Shown: one piece after another, positions 40,329 to 51,340 of the stretch
How the letters are laid out: the number at the start of each line of letters is the position of its first letter
How positions within the stretch are numbered: position 1 is the first letter of the stretch
NCBI RefSeq assembly: GCF_000526635.1
Contig: NZ_JAGL01000009.1
Location: 62,164 to 126,163, forward strand
DNA length: 64,000 bases
Direction of reading: 5' to 3'
Source: Aminobacter sp. J41
GTDB lineage: Bacteria; Pseudomonadota; Alphaproteobacteria; Rhizobiales; Rhizobiaceae
Translations under genes and position numbers: made by a program
Notes under the pieces: model-generated
Told to the model about the DNA's origin: nothing
Database searches by the model: none
What the model saw: the letters and a program-made list of their open reading frames with translations, nothing else

Positions 40329-40385
40329 CACCAGCCTTCCTGAAACATTTCCGCGAGTTCGCGCCAACGGCGCAGGAGTTGCTTT

Positions 40386-41267
40386 ATGTCCGAAAAGATG
40401 TCGCCGCACACCAAGGGCCTGCTGCTGACAGCCATTGGCGGCCTGGCGCTCACGCTCGACATCCCGCTGATCAAGCTCTCCCAAGGTGACGTCTGGTCGA
40501 TCCTGCTCCTGCGCGGCGTTTCCACTTTGGTTGCGGCGCTGGTTGCTTGGCTTGCCTGGCGCGCGGTTTCGCGCAACGTGCCGCCGCTGATCCCCGGTAA
40601 GGCGGGCCTGGCGGTTGCCGCCTGCTACGGGGTCACCTCCCTCTGCTTCATGAGCGCAGTGTTCTACACATCGACCGCGAACCTCGTGTTCTGCGTCGCC
40701 TTCAGCACGGTGTTCTCGACCATCCTGTCATGGCTGTTCCTGCGCGAGGTACCCCGGCCGCAGACGCTGGCTGCCATCACCGTGATGATCGTTGCGATCG
40801 GCCTGATCGTACAGGACGGCCTCAGCTCCGGCGGCTGGTTCGGCGACATGCTCGCACTCTTCGCGGCGCTGGCGATCGCCTCCGCGATCGTCATCTCCCG
40901 CGCCAGCGGCCGCGATATGGGCTTTACGCCGCTGATTGCCGTCGTCGTGCCGATCCTCATCGGCGGTTCTGTGGTGGCAAGCCAGGGCCTCAACATCCAG
41001 GCCCCCTGGTGGATCATCCTCGACGGCCTGATCGTGATCCCGATCGCCTTCTTCCTGCTGGCGACGGGCCCGAAATACATCAGCGGCCCGGAAGTCGCGA
41101 TGTTCTATCTGCTGGAAACGGTGCTGGCGCCGATCTGGGTATGGCTCATATTCAACGAAGTGCCGTCGGACCAGAGCCTGATCGGCGGCGCGATCCTGAT
41201 CGGCGCCTTGCTCTGCCATTCGCTGTGGCAGCTGAACCAGAGCCGGCGCCGGCGCGTGACCGCCTGA
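40386..41267 (+). CDS. EamA (DMT) family transporter
   Basis: 293 residues, ten membrane helices in two EamA repeats. N-terminal GLLLTAIGGLALTLDIPLIKL; the second half ends with YLLETVLAPIWVWLIFNEVPS, a typical EamA signature. Exports or imports small metabolites; substrate unknown. Confidence 0.9.
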   Translation: MSEKMSPHTKGLLLTAIGGLALTLDIPLIKLSQGDVWSILLLRGVSTLVAALVAWLAWRAVSRNVPPLIPGKAGLAVAACYGVTSLCFMSAVFYTSTANLVFCVAFSTVFSTILSWLFLREVPRPQTLAAITVMIVAIGLIVQDGLSSGGWFGDMLALFAALAIASAIVISRASGRDMGFTPLIAVVVPILIGGSVVASQGLNIQAPWWIILDGLIVIPIAFFLLATGPKYISGPEVAMFYLLETVLAPIWVWLIFNEVPSDQSLIGGAILIGALLCHSLWQLNQSRRRRVTA

Positions 41268-42785
41268 TCACTCGGCGGCGTCGCGGCCTTCCATCTCGTC
41301 GGGCGCGTTAGGATCGCCCGGCGCGGTCTCCGCCCCAAGCTCAGGGAAGACGGCAATGCGCATGCCGTGGAAATCGGTGCGCAGGACCAGAAGCCCCCTC
41401 TCTTCGAAATAGGTCAGCAGACGACGGGCGCGCGACGGGGAGCGCGTTCCGTAGACGCGTGCCAGCGTCGCGTCGGACGGGCACGGCGCCTTGGAAAGCG
41501 CAGCCTGCGCGACGACAAGGAATACGCCGCGGATGTCATCGGTCAGCGTGTCGGCCATCGCTTCGGCCTGCTTCCACTCCTCGCCTTCAGCCGTCTTGTT
41601 GTCGACGCCGGCGCGGGCAATGGCGAGGCGCCGCTTGAAGTTGTTGAGGTCGGGCACCTGCCCCGGCACCCGGTGGATGCGGCAGCGGACGATGAAGTCT
41701 TGGTAGAGAACGGCAACCGAGCGGAAGCCGGCGTCCGGATCGTCCACGATCTCCCGCAGCACGGCGGCAAGGGCCGCTTCGCGCTCGGCCTCGTCGATCT
41801 CCGGGAACAGGCTCGGCGGCGGCTCGGGGGCAGCCATTGGTTCGGCGCGCTGACGGGTCAGCCGCTCAAGGATCTCAGCGGTCGGTGCCGGCGGCGGAGG
41901 CGGCGGGCGGCGGACGATGCGGCGCTCCTCTTCCGGGTCGATCTTGAAGATCAGCTCTGCCGCGTCTTCGGGCGCCGTTTCCGGCAGCGGCATCAGCTTG
42001 GGGCTGACCGAGCGTGCCGAGGTTTCGACCGGCCCGATAGCGATCGGAAGCGGGCGGCGCGAAATCGCTGGGCCAAGGCCGACAAAGCGGCCGCGCTCAA
42101 GATCCCGGAACTGCTCGGCCTGACGCTTGTCCATGCCAAGGAGGTCGGCGGCACGCGCCATGTCGATGTCGAGGAAGGTGCGGCCCATCAGGAAGTTGGA
42201 GGCTTCCGCCGCCACGTTCTTGGCGAGCTTGGCAAGGCGCTGCGTGGCGATGACGCCCGCAAGGCCGCGCTTGCGGCCGCGGCACATCAGGTTAGTCATC
42301 GCGCCAAGCGAGAGTTTTCGCGCTTCATCCGAAACCTCACCTGCGGCGGCCGGCGCGAACAGCTGTGCCTCATCGACGACGACCAGCACCGGATACCAGT
42401 ACTCGCGCTCGGCATCGAACATGCCGCCAAGGAAGGCTGCCGCCGCCCGCATCTGCTGCTCGGCGTCGAGGCCTTCGAGGTTGAGCACGGCGGAGACTCG
42501 ATGCTGGCGGATGCGGCCTGCGATGCGGGTCAGTTCCTGCTCGGTGCGCTGCGCATCAACGACCAGATGGCCGTACTTGTCCGCAAGCGTGACGAAGTCA
42601 CCCTCCGGGTCGATCACGCATTGCTGCACCCAGGGTGCGGATTGCTCCAGAAGACGGCGCAGGAGGTGCGACTTGCCGGAACCGGAATTGCCCTGCACCA
42701 GCAAGCGAGTTGCAAGCAGCTCCTCAAGATCGACCTTGACGGACGCGCTACCCGCACCCTTACCGAGATCGATGCCGACAGTCAT
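41268..42785 (-). CDS. HerA-like DUF87 ATPase
   Basis: 505 residues. Walker A in VQGNSGSGKSHLLRRL (about 32), Walker B in VLVVVDEAQLF (about 135), then NLMCRGRKRGLAGVIATQRLAKLAK, the HerA/DUF87 arginine-finger region. A Pro-rich linker (RRPPPPPPAPT, about 290) leads to a C-terminal part of unknown type with a winged-helix look. HerA relatives translocate DNA, usually with NurA; no nuclease lies beside it. It abuts the EamA gene convergently. Probably a DNA-processing factor. Confidence 0.8.
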   Translation of the reverse strand: MTVGIDLGKGAGSASVKVDLEELLATRLLVQGNSGSGKSHLLRRLLEQSAPWVQQCVIDPEGDFVTLADKYGHLVVDAQRTEQELTRIAGRIRQHRVSAVLNLEGLDAEQQMRAAAAFLGGMFDAEREYWYPVLVVVDEAQLFAPAAAGEVSDEARKLSLGAMTNLMCRGRKRGLAGVIATQRLAKLAKNVAAEASNFLMGRTFLDIDMARAADLLGMDKRQAEQFRDLERGRFVGLGPAISRRPLPIAIGPVETSARSVSPKLMPLPETAPEDAAELIFKIDPEEERRIVRRPPPPPPAPTAEILERLTRQRAEPMAAPEPPPSLFPEIDEAEREAALAAVLREIVDDPDAGFRSVAVLYQDFIVRCRIHRVPGQVPDLNNFKRRLAIARAGVDNKTAEGEEWKQAEAMADTLTDDIRGVFLVVAQAALSKAPCPSDATLARVYGTRSPSRARRLLTYFEERGLLVLRTDFHGMRIAVFPELGAETAPGDPNAPDEMEGRDAAE

Positions 42786-42932
42786 CCAGAAATCTCCGTT
42801 CGTTGCGCAGCGACAGGCATAGCATCACTGCCGCCCGATGTGTCGCCTGCGAGCCGCAATTCACAAGAGAGCGGCCACCACGCCTCGCGAGGATCGCGAG
42901 GCGCCCGTTCTTTGCTGGCGACCGATTGAAGA

Positions 42933-45215
42933 TCAGCCGAACTTGCCGGTGCGCGGGAAGCCCTTAGGCACCATGCGTCCGGCGGAGGCACGCGCGCCCA
43001 TCCACTCGACGAGCTCTTCCTTGGTGCGCGTGAAGGTGCGCTCGGCGGAATCCTGCCAGGTGAGCCCGTCGGCAAGGTTGAAGGTCTTGATGTCGCAGAC
43101 GCCGCCGTCCTTGTACTTCTGCAGGCGCACGCCCTTGCCGCGGCCCATCTCGGGCACTTCCGACAGCGGGAAGACAAGCAGCTTGCGGTTCTCGCCGACG
43201 ATCGCGACGTGGTCGCCCCCGACTGGCAGGCAAAACTTCGCCTCGTCCGGCGCCTTGACGTTCATGACCTGGCGCCCCTTGCGGGTGTTGGCGACAACCT
43301 CCGTCTCCGGAACGAGGAAGCCGTTGCCGACATAGGACGACAAGAGCAGCTTGCGCGACGGATCGTGCACGAAGGCGGTGACGATCGCCTGGTCATTCTC
43401 CATGTCCACCATGATGCGGATCGGCTCGCCATGGCCGCGGCCGCCCGGCAGCCTGTCGGCGCCGATGGTGAAGAACTTGCCGCCCGTGGTCAGGAACAGG
43501 ATCTTGTCGGTGGTCTGCGCGTGGAAGGCGAGCTTGAGGGCATCGCCTTCCTTGAAGCTCAGGGTCGAGTAGTCCGACAGGTGGCCCTTCAGCGCCCTCA
43601 GCCAGCCCTTTTCCGACACCACGACAGTGATCGGCTCGCGCTCGATCATCGCCTGCTGGATGTCCTCAATGTCGTGTTCCGGCGCATCCGCAAACTGCGT
43701 ACGACGGCGGCCAAGCTCGGTCGAGGAGCTGAAGCGGTCGCGCAGGCGCTCGACTTCCCAGCGGATCGTCTTCCACTGCTTCTGGTCGGAGTTGAGCAGC
43801 GCCTCGATCTGCGCTTTTTCCTCGGAGAGCGCATCGAACTCCTTGCGGATCTCGAATTCTTCCAGCTTGCGCAACGAACGCAGCCGCATGTTGAGGATCG
43901 ACTCGGCCTGAAGGTCGGTGAGGTCCCAACGGGCCATCATCACAGGCTTCGGTTCATCCTCCTCGCGGATGATCCTGATCACTTCATCGAGGTTCAGGTA
44001 CGCGATCAGCAGGCCGCCGAGGATTTCCAGCCGGCGCACAATCTCGTCCAGCCGGTGGTTGGAGCGACGGATCAGCACTTCCTTGCGGTGATCGAGCCAC
44101 TCGCGCAGCACCTGCTTGAGCGACAGCACGCCCGGCACCTTGCCGCGCGACAGCACGTTCATGTTGAGCGGGAAGCGCACCTCAAGCTCGGTGAGCTTGA
44201 ACAGCGACTCCATCAGCAGCGCCGGATCGACCGTCCTGCTCTTGGGCACCAGGACGACGCGGATGTCCTCGGCACTCTCGTCGCGGATGTCTTCCAGCAG
44301 CGGCAGGCGACGCGCCAACAGCAGCTCGGCGATCTTCTCGATCAGGCGCGACTTCTGAACGCCGTACGGGATTTCGGTGACGACGATCTGGTAGGTGCCG
44401 CGGCCCTGGTCTTCCACCGCCCACTTCGAGCGGACGCGGAACGAGCCACGGCCGGTCTTGTAGGCCTCCAGCATCGTCTCGAAGGAGTCAACAATGACGC
44501 CGCCGGTCGGGAAGTCCGGCCCGCGCACCATATTCTCGTCCGGGTCCTCGTGCGGGACCCGCGTCATCAGGTCCTCGACCTCGGCGTCGGGATTGTCGAT
44601 CAGGTACAGCGCCGCCTTGCAGAGCTCTGCCACGTTGTGCGGCGGGATCGACGTCGCCATGCCGACCGCGATGCCCGACGAGCCGTTGGCAAGCAGGTTC
44701 GGGAAGGCGCCCGGCAGGACAACCGGTTCCTCGTCTTCCTCGTTGTAGGTCGGGCGGAAGTCGACAGCGTCCTCAGTGATGCCAGCAAGCAGCTCGGTCG
44801 CCACCTCGGTCATGCGGGCTTCGGTGTAACGCATCGCCGCGGCGCTATCGCCGTCGATGTTGCCGAAGTTGCCCTGCCCGTCCACCAGCGGATAGCGCAT
44901 GGAGAAGGACTGCGCGAGGCGCACCAGCGCGTCGTAGATCGACTGGTCGCCGTGCGGATGGAATTTACCCATCACCTCGCCGACGATGCGTGCGCACTTG
45001 GCGAATGCCTGGTCCGGGTTGAGGCGCAGCAGCCGCATGGCGTGCATGATGCGCCTATGGACAGGCTTCAGCCCGTCGCGGACGTCCGGAAGGGCGCGGT
45101 GCATGATGGTCGACAGCGCATAGGCAAGGTACCGCTCCTCGAGCGCCTGCTTCAGGTCGACCGGCTCGATGTGATCATCCCCGCCCGAACCGGGCGGAAC
45201 TAAGCTGTTTCCCAT
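42933..45215 (-). CDS. parC: DNA topoisomerase IV subunit A
   Basis: 760 residues. [26 protein letters not shown] at the start, catalytic Tyr in MRYTEARMT near 130, [24 protein letters not shown] near 175, and C-terminal beta-pinwheel repeats ([18 protein letters not shown]). Decatenates daughter chromosomes with ParE. Length fits ParC and is short for GyrA. Confidence 0.95.
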   Translation of the reverse strand: MGNSLVPPGSGGDDHIEPVDLKQALEERYLAYALSTIMHRALPDVRDGLKPVHRRIMHAMRLLRLNPDQAFAKCARIVGEVMGKFHPHGDQSIYDALVRLAQSFSMRYPLVDGQGNFGNIDGDSAAAMRYTEARMTEVATELLAGITEDAVDFRPTYNEEDEEPVVLPGAFPNLLANGSSGIAVGMATSIPPHNVAELCKAALYLIDNPDAEVEDLMTRVPHEDPDENMVRGPDFPTGGVIVDSFETMLEAYKTGRGSFRVRSKWAVEDQGRGTYQIVVTEIPYGVQKSRLIEKIAELLLARRLPLLEDIRDESAEDIRVVLVPKSRTVDPALLMESLFKLTELEVRFPLNMNVLSRGKVPGVLSLKQVLREWLDHRKEVLIRRSNHRLDEIVRRLEILGGLLIAYLNLDEVIRIIREEDEPKPVMMARWDLTDLQAESILNMRLRSLRKLEEFEIRKEFDALSEEKAQIEALLNSDQKQWKTIRWEVERLRDRFSSSTELGRRRTQFADAPEHDIEDIQQAMIEREPITVVVSEKGWLRALKGHLSDYSTLSFKEGDALKLAFHAQTTDKILFLTTGGKFFTIGADRLPGGRGHGEPIRIMVDMENDQAIVTAFVHDPSRKLLLSSYVGNGFLVPETEVVANTRKGRQVMNVKAPDEAKFCLPVGGDHVAIVGENRKLLVFPLSEVPEMGRGKGVRLQKYKDGGVCDIKTFNLADGLTWQDSAERTFTRTKEELVEWMGARASAGRMVPKGFPRTGKFG

Positions 45216-45422
45216 GCAGTGGGGTTAACTGACTGGGTGATTCGCGGCAAGTGCAACAGGCAAGACGCGGCGAACGGCGCAATTTATTCACCGTTCATTA
45301 TCCATTCAGATCCCGATTGCCATTGATCCACTTTGCGACAATCCTGCACGCCGGTATGCGTGCTCATCCGCACCCGTGCAGGCCTGCGCACCAGAGAACC
45401 AAACCACCATCAGGGGGACTTC

Positions 45423-46607
45423 ATGAACAACTGCCGCCGCCATATCCGTTTCCTGCTGCTGTCGGCAGCAGTTGTCGCAGCGCCGCTGAGCGCGGCCCAG
45501 GCGCAGGACGTCAACGCAGCCCTCGAGCGCTTCAAGGCCCTGTGGGAAGAACAGGGCATGGCGATCGAGTGGGAAAACGCCGCCATCAGCGGTGACGACG
45601 CCGTCCTCGAGAACGTCACTGTCACCTCGGCAGGCGAGGATTTCGAGGTTTCGAACATTGCCTTCGAGGACATCTCGGATGATCCGGAAGGCTATCGCGT
45701 CCGCTCCATCACCATGGACGACTTCGAGGTTGAGGGCGAGGACGGCTTCTATGCGGCCGTCAGCGGCATCGGCATGAACAATGTGCTGATGCCGAACGAC
45801 GACGTGCGCGACAATTACGGCGGCTTCATCTTCTACGAGAACGCGCATGTCGATGAAGCCCGCATCAGCGTCGACGGTGTTGACGTTGCGTCGATGACGA
45901 ACTCGCAGATCACGATCACGCCGCCGGTCTCCGGCGCGCCGATCTCCTATACCGGGTCGGTCGAGAAATTCTTCGTCGATCTTTCGCTCGCCAAGGATAA
46001 CGAGCAATGGCCGATCATCGAGGCCCTAGGCTACCAGCAGATCAGCGGCAGCATCAAATCAAGCGGCAAGTGGAACCCGCAGGACGGCGATTTCGAGCTG
46101 ACCGAGACCAACATCACCATCAATGATGCCGGCACGCTGGGCATGTCCTTCACCCTCGGCGGCTATACCCGCGAGCTGATCGCCTCGCTGCGCGAGATTC
46201 AGCAGCAGATGGCCGACGATCCGGAAGCCGACAGCACGGCTCAGGGCATGGCAGCACTTGGCCTGATGCAGCAGATGAGCTTCCGCAGTGCCGAGATCTC
46301 CTTCACTGACGACTCGCTCACCAGCAAGGTGCTGGAGCTCGTCGCCCAGATGCAGGGCATGAGCAAGACCGACGTGGCCGCCATCGCAAAGGGCGCGGTG
46401 CCGTTTGCCGTGTCCCAGCTCGGCGATTCCGACTTCACCGCCTCTACCACGCAGGCGGTGTCGGCCTTCCTCGACAACCCGAAGGTCATCCGCATCACCG
46501 CGAAGCCAGCGAACGACGTTCCCTTCGCCCTCATCATGGCAGAAGGCATGAGCACCCCGCAGGGCCTGATCAAGACGCTCAACGTCAAGGTGACCGCGAA
46601 CGACTAA
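45423..46607 (+). CDS. Exported protein of unknown function
   Basis: 394 residues. A signal peptide (about 1-28, ending SAAQAQ) then a long beta-rich region with repeated phrases such as AAISGDDAVLENVTVTSAGE and FEVSNIAFEDIS, similar to AsmA- or DUF2125-like periplasmic proteins of alphaproteobacteria. The C-terminal part is more helical. Probably periplasmic, possibly in envelope maintenance; no family assigned. A strong terminator follows. Confidence 0.75.
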   Translation: MNNCRRHIRFLLLSAAVVAAPLSAAQAQDVNAALERFKALWEEQGMAIEWENAAISGDDAVLENVTVTSAGEDFEVSNIAFEDISDDPEGYRVRSITMDDFEVEGEDGFYAAVSGIGMNNVLMPNDDVRDNYGGFIFYENAHVDEARISVDGVDVASMTNSQITITPPVSGAPISYTGSVEKFFVDLSLAKDNEQWPIIEALGYQQISGSIKSSGKWNPQDGDFELTETNITINDAGTLGMSFTLGGYTRELIASLREIQQQMADDPEADSTAQGMAALGLMQQMSFRSAEISFTDDSLTSKVLELVAQMQGMSKTDVAAIAKGAVPFAVSQLGDSDFTASTTQAVSAFLDNPKVIRITAKPANDVPFALIMAEGMSTPQGLIKTLNVKVTAND

Positions 46608-46626
46608 TCGCGGATACGACAACAGC

Positions 46627-46660
46627 AAAAAGGCCCGGCAAACCCCGGGCCTTTTCTTTT
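46627..46660. terminator. Bidirectional intrinsic terminator
   Basis: Stem AAGGCCCGG (46630-46638) with CCGGGCCTT (46645-46653), T-rich on both sides. It ends the exported-protein gene (plus) and aspS (minus). Confidence 0.88.
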
Positions 46661-46714
46661 GACCTCACTCCGGATGGAGCAAGAAGCCGGCGGCCGCGCC
46701 GCCGGCGTCTCAGA

Positions 46715-48511
46715 TCAGTCTTCCTTCTTCGGAGCTACGACGCGCAGCGACAGCTCTCGCAGCTGCTGCGGGGTTGCCTCGGACGGAGCGTTCATCAGCA
46801 GGTCCTGTGCCTGCTGGTTCATCGGGAACAGCGAGATTTCGCGCAGGTTCTTCGCGCCAACCAGCAGCATGACCACGCGGTCGATGCCGAAAGCGCAGCC
46901 GCCGTGCGGAGGAGCGCCGTACTGGAATGCGCGGTAGAGGCCACCGAAACGCTCCTCGACGTCTTCCTTCGACAGGCCGACCTTCTCGAACGCCTTCACC
47001 ATCAGTTCCGGCGACTGGTTACGGATCGAGCCCGAGGCGATTTCGAAGCCGTTGCAGACCGCGTCGTACTGGTATGCCTTGAGCGTCAGCGGATCGGCGC
47101 TGTCAAACGCCTCGATGCCGCCCTGCGGCATGGAGAACGGGTTGTGGGCGAAGTCGATCTTCTTCTCGTCCTCGTTCCACTCGTAGAACGGGAAGTCGAC
47201 GATCCAGCAGAGCTCGAAGCGGTCGCGGTCGACAAGGTTCAGCTCCTCGCCAGCACGGGTGCGGGCAGCACCAGCGAACGAGGCGAACTTCTTCGGATCG
47301 CCCGCGACGAAGAAGCAGGCGTCGCCGTCATCGAGGCCGAGCTGCTGGCGGACGGCTTCGGTACGCTCCTCGCCGATGTTCTTGGCGATCGGGCCTGCGC
47401 CCTCGAGCTTGTCGCCTTCCTTGCGCCAGAAGATGTAGCCGAGGCCCGGCTGGCCTTCGCTCTGCGCCCACGAGTTCATGCGGTCGCAGAAGGCGCGCGA
47501 GCCACCGGTCTTGGCCGGGATCGCCCAGACTTCCGCCTTCGGGTCGTTGGCGAGGATGTTCGCGAACACCTTGAAGCCTGAGCCGCGGAAATGGTCGGAC
47601 ACCTCTTCCATGACGATCGGGTTGCGCAGGTCCGGCTTGTCGGTGCCGTACTTGCGCATCGCGACATCGTACGGAATGCGCGGCCAGTTCTTCGTGACCG
47701 GCTTGCCGTCGGCGAACTGCTCGAACACCGACGTCATGATCGGCTCCATCGTCGCCCAGATGTCTTCCTGGGTAACGAAGCTCATCTCGACGTCGAGCTG
47801 GTAGAACTCGCCCGGCAGGCGGTCGGCGCGCGGGTCTTCATCACGGAAGCACGGCGCGATCTGGAAGTAGCGGTCGAAGCCGGCGACCATCAGCAGCTGC
47901 TTGTACTGCTGCGGCGCCTGCGGGAGCGCGAAGAACTTGCCCGGATGGATGCGGCTCGGCACGAGGAAGTCGCGCGCGCCTTCCGGCGACGAGGCCGTCA
48001 GGATCGGCGTCGAGTACTCGGCAAAGCCGGCGGCGGCCATGCCAGTGCGCATCGCGGAGATGATCTTTGTGCGCTTGACGATGTTCTTGTGCAGCGTGTC
48101 GCGGCGCAGGTCGAGGAAGCGGTACTTGAGGCGGATGTCCTCCGGATATTCCGGCTCGCCGAAAACCGGGAGCGGCAGCTCCTTAGCGGACGACAGGACT
48201 TCCATTTCCTGGGCGAAGACTTCGATCTCGCCGGTGGAAAGATTCGGGTTGACCGTGTCCGGTGTGCGCGCCTTAACCTCGCCATCGACGCGGATCACCC
48301 ACTCGCCGCGAACGGTCTCAGCGGTCTTGAACGCAGGCGAGTCCGGGTCGGCGACAATCTGTGTCAGGCCATAGTGGTCGCGCAGGTCGATGAAGAGCAG
48401 GCCGCCATGGTCACGCACGCGGTGGACCCAGCCCGAGAGACGGACGGTCTGGCCGACATCGGCTTTGGTCAACTGGGCGCAGGTGTGGCTGCGGTAACGA
48501 TGCAGGGTCAT
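46715..48511 (-). CDS. aspS: Aspartyl-tRNA synthetase
   Basis: 598 residues from ATG 48511 (product [11 protein letters not shown]); the longer open frame to 48997 is not used, as the family starts here. OB-fold anticodon domain ([15 protein letters not shown]), class II motifs 2 ([16 protein letters not shown]) and 3 (GIDRVVMLL), and a bacterial GAD insertion between. Alphaproteobacterial AspRS is usually non-discriminating (also loads tRNA-Asn) when GatCAB is present; this cannot be settled here. Confidence 0.96.
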   Translation of the reverse strand: MTLHRYRSHTCAQLTKADVGQTVRLSGWVHRVRDHGGLLFIDLRDHYGLTQIVADPDSPAFKTAETVRGEWVIRVDGEVKARTPDTVNPNLSTGEIEVFAQEMEVLSSAKELPLPVFGEPEYPEDIRLKYRFLDLRRDTLHKNIVKRTKIISAMRTGMAAAGFAEYSTPILTASSPEGARDFLVPSRIHPGKFFALPQAPQQYKQLLMVAGFDRYFQIAPCFRDEDPRADRLPGEFYQLDVEMSFVTQEDIWATMEPIMTSVFEQFADGKPVTKNWPRIPYDVAMRKYGTDKPDLRNPIVMEEVSDHFRGSGFKVFANILANDPKAEVWAIPAKTGGSRAFCDRMNSWAQSEGQPGLGYIFWRKEGDKLEGAGPIAKNIGEERTEAVRQQLGLDDGDACFFVAGDPKKFASFAGAARTRAGEELNLVDRDRFELCWIVDFPFYEWNEDEKKIDFAHNPFSMPQGGIEAFDSADPLTLKAYQYDAVCNGFEIASGSIRNQSPELMVKAFEKVGLSKEDVEERFGGLYRAFQYGAPPHGGCAFGIDRVVMLLVGAKNLREISLFPMNQQAQDLLMNAPSEATPQQLRELSLRVVAPKKED

Positions 48512-48790
48512 GTGAGATTCCGGATTTAATTGGCGGCCGGCGCGGGACTCCGGCGCTTCTTTTGCGCGGTAGAGCGCATGAGAGGCCGGATTTGTCAAGG
48601 ATAGCGTGCGTTTTGCAAGGCTGCCCGGACAGATCCGCGACAATTCTGCAGTGTCGTCGAAAAGAATTTTGTCCCGGCGGAATGCGGCACGGATGCTGCT
48701 GGACCAGCAACCGCCACGACCTGACATTGGCAAGGATTCGCGCGCCGTCGTACCTAGGGTAAGCCTATCCTTCCGATCCGGTGGCGGCAC

Positions 48791-50065
48791 ATGAAAAGCC
48801 TCGGACCTCTGGTCCCGATTCTCCTCGCTGCGGGTATCCTGCTCGGCGGCAACGGCCTGCAGGGAACGCTGATTGCAGTGCGCGGCGTTCAGGAGGGCTT
48901 TTCCCCCGCAGCCATCGGCTTCATGGGCACGGCCTACTTCACCGGCTTCCTGATCGGCTGCCTCGACATCGTGCGGATGATCCGTTCCGTCGGGCATATC
49001 CGCTGCTTCGCTGCGCTGGCCGCCATCGCAGCCAGTGCAACGCTCGTAATGGTGATCTCGGTCGACGTCTTTACCTGGGTAGGCGCGCGCTTCGTCTCCG
49101 GCTTCTGCTTTGCCGGCCTCTTCACCGTCATCGAAGCGTGGCTCAACTCCGGCGTCGCCAATTCAGACCGCGCGCGGGTGCTTGCCGTCTACCGCATCGT
49201 CGACCTCGGCTCAGTTACCGGCGCGCAGTTCCTGATCCCCCTCTTTGGCGCCGGAGGGTTCTCGATCTTCGCCGTCATGGCGATCATGATCACGCTGTCG
49301 CTGGTCCCGGTGTCGCTCGGCGACCGTTCCAACCCGGCCGCTCCGCCTGACATCAAGCTCAACCTCAGGCGCGCCTGGGCGATCTCGCCGCTCGCGGCCA
49401 TCGGCTGCATCGCCGTCGGTATGACCAACAGCGCCTTCCGCACGCTCTCGCCCATCTATGCGCAGGACATCGGCATGTCGGTCGCGGACGTCGCGACCTT
49501 CGTCAGCATGTCGATCATCGGCGGCGCGCTGGTTCAGTACCCGCTGGGTTATGCTTCGGACCGCTATGACCGGCGCAAGGTGATCCTGGTCACAACCGCA
49601 CTCGCGCTTGCCTCGGCGCTGGCGATCGGGCTGCTTGCCGGCGACAACCGACTGCTCAACTTCTCCATCGTTTTCGTGTTCGGCTGCTTTGCGATGCCGC
49701 TCTACTCGCTGTCGGCCGCGCATGCCAACGACCGCGCTGGGCCGCACGAGTTCGTCATGCTAAATGCGGCACTCATGCTCTTCTATTCCGTCGGCGCAAT
49801 CGTCGGTCCGTTCACGGCAGCCGCTGGGATGGAGCGCTTTGGGCCGCACGCGCTGTTCCACTTCTCGGCCGGTGTCTACGTCGTGTTCCTCGTCATCACG
49901 ATCTGGCGTATGGCGGTGCGCGGTCCAGCCGACGACAGCGAGCGCGGCCGATTCACCGCCCTGCTTCGCACCTCGACGCTGTTTGCACGCCTCGCCCAGT
50001 GGCAGGCACGCAAGGAACGCCCTCACCCGCGAACACAAGACCGTGCAGAAGAAGGGGAAAGATAG
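48791..50065 (+). CDS. MFS transporter
   Basis: 424 residues, 12 membrane helices. [15 protein letters not shown] in the first helices and [17 protein letters not shown] in the middle loop are the MFS signatures. The C-terminal tail is long, basic and soluble. Starts 279 nt from aspS in the divergent direction; this gap holds only the likely promoters of both. Substrate unknown. Confidence 0.88.
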   Translation: MKSLGPLVPILLAAGILLGGNGLQGTLIAVRGVQEGFSPAAIGFMGTAYFTGFLIGCLDIVRMIRSVGHIRCFAALAAIAASATLVMVISVDVFTWVGARFVSGFCFAGLFTVIEAWLNSGVANSDRARVLAVYRIVDLGSVTGAQFLIPLFGAGGFSIFAVMAIMITLSLVPVSLGDRSNPAAPPDIKLNLRRAWAISPLAAIGCIAVGMTNSAFRTLSPIYAQDIGMSVADVATFVSMSIIGGALVQYPLGYASDRYDRRKVILVTTALALASALAIGLLAGDNRLLNFSIVFVFGCFAMPLYSLSAAHANDRAGPHEFVMLNAALMLFYSVGAIVGPFTAAAGMERFGPHALFHFSAGVYVVFLVITIWRMAVRGPADDSERGRFTALLRTSTLFARLAQWQARKERPHPRTQDRAEEGER

Positions 50066-50140
50066 GCAGAGCGCGGCTCAACACTTGACGTGAACCTCCA
50101 TGACTGGAATGGAGACAGAAAACCAAGATTTTCGAGCCTG

Positions 50141-51295
50141 ATGCACCTCATCACCCGCCAAGAAGAACTGGAATCCGTCATCGGGGAGCTGTCGCGCTCC
50201 GATTTCGTCACCGTCGATACCGAGTTCATTCGCGAGACGACGTTCTGGGCTGAACTCTGCCTCATCCAGATGGCCGCGCCGGGCGTGACTGCCCTCGTCG
50301 ATCCGCTCGCGCCCGGGCTCGACCTTGCGCCCTTCTTCCGCCTGATGACGGACGAGCGCATCCTCAAGGTGTTCCACGCCGCGCGCCAGGACGTCGAGAT
50401 CATCTACCATCTCGGCAAGATCATCCCGACGCCGATGTTCGACACGCAGGTTGCGGCGGCGGTTTGTGGCTTTGGTGACAGCGTCTCCTACGATCAGCTT
50501 GTGCAGAAGGTCACCGGCGCGCGGATCGACAAGACCTCGCGCTTTACCGACTGGCGCCACAGGCCGCTGTCGGACAAGCAGCTCGAATATGCGCTGGCGG
50601 ACGTCACCCACCTCATCGACGTCTACCGCCATCTCAAGGACGAGCTGGAGCGCGAGAACCGCGCGCACTGGCTCAACGAGGAGATGAGCGTCCTCACCTC
50701 GCCCGAGACCTACGATCCCGATCCTGAAGATGCATGGAAGCGCCTGAAGATGCGCGTGCGCAAGCCGCAGGAGCTGGCGATCATGCAGGCCGTCGCCACC
50801 TGGCGCGAATACGAGGCGCGCGAGCGCAACGTGCCGCGCGGGCGCGTGTTGAAGGACGACGCGATCTTCGAGATCGCCCAGCAGGCGCCGCGTGATGCCG
50901 CCGCGCTTGCCCGCCTCCGCACCACGCCGAAGGGATGGGAGCGTTCCTCCACCGCCGCAGGCGTGTTGGCAGCTGTCAACAAGGCGCTGGAAATTCCGAA
51001 GGATCAGCTGCCGAAGCTGCCCAAGCAGGTGCAGCAGGCCGAAGGCACGAGCGCTGCCGCCGAGCTACTGAAGGTCCTGCTCAAGATCGTCGCCGAGCAG
51101 CAGGGCGTCGCGCCGAAGGTGCTGGCCTCTTCCGACGACGTCGAGAAGATCGCAGCATCGGGCGAAAACGCGGACGTTCCCGCCATGCACGGCTGGCGCC
51201 GTGAGGTGTTTGGCGAGCGGGCGCTGGCGCTGGTGCGCGGCGAAATCGCCCTCAAATTCGAGAAGCGGAAAATCACCGTCTTCGACACGAAATAA
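50141..51295 (+). CDS. rnd: Ribonuclease D
   Basis: 384 residues from MHLITRQEELESV; the upstream open codons look like leader. DEDD exonuclease motifs: VTVDTEFIRE, VFHAARQDVEIIYHL and YALADVTHLIDVY. An HRDC domain (EKPQ-ELAIMQAVATWREYEARERN) follows near 215. 3'-5' trimming of tRNA and other stable RNA. Its stop lies in the terminator stem. Confidence 0.94.
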   Translation: MHLITRQEELESVIGELSRSDFVTVDTEFIRETTFWAELCLIQMAAPGVTALVDPLAPGLDLAPFFRLMTDERILKVFHAARQDVEIIYHLGKIIPTPMFDTQVAAAVCGFGDSVSYDQLVQKVTGARIDKTSRFTDWRHRPLSDKQLEYALADVTHLIDVYRHLKDELERENRAHWLNEEMSVLTSPETYDPDPEDAWKRLKMRVRKPQELAIMQAVATWREYEARERNVPRGRVLKDDAIFEIAQQAPRDAAALARLRTTPKGWERSSTAAGVLAAVNKALEIPKDQLPKLPKQVQQAEGTSAAAELLKVLLKIVAEQQGVAPKVLASSDDVEKIAASGENADVPAMHGWRREVFGERALALVRGEIALKFEKRKITVFDTK

Positions 51296-51317
51296 GCCGG
51301 CAGTTGCCGGCTTATTT
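51291..51317 (+). terminator. Intrinsic terminator of rnd
   Basis: Perfect 12-bp stem AATAAGCCGGCA/TGCCGGCTTATT with a 2-nt gap, beginning in the rnd stop codon. Short T run after it; may also act on ppx from the other side. Confidence 0.75.
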
Positions 51318-51340
51318 CGTTCCATCGTTGAGCAACTGCC

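Noticed and set aside
43209-45203. 664-residue plus-strand frame opposite parC
   Set aside because: Antisense shadow of a clear topoisomerase gene.
48512-48997. N-terminal extension of aspartyl-tRNA synthetase
   Set aside because: The family starts at MTLHRYRSH; upstream residues have no similarity and cross the promoter region of the divergent gene.
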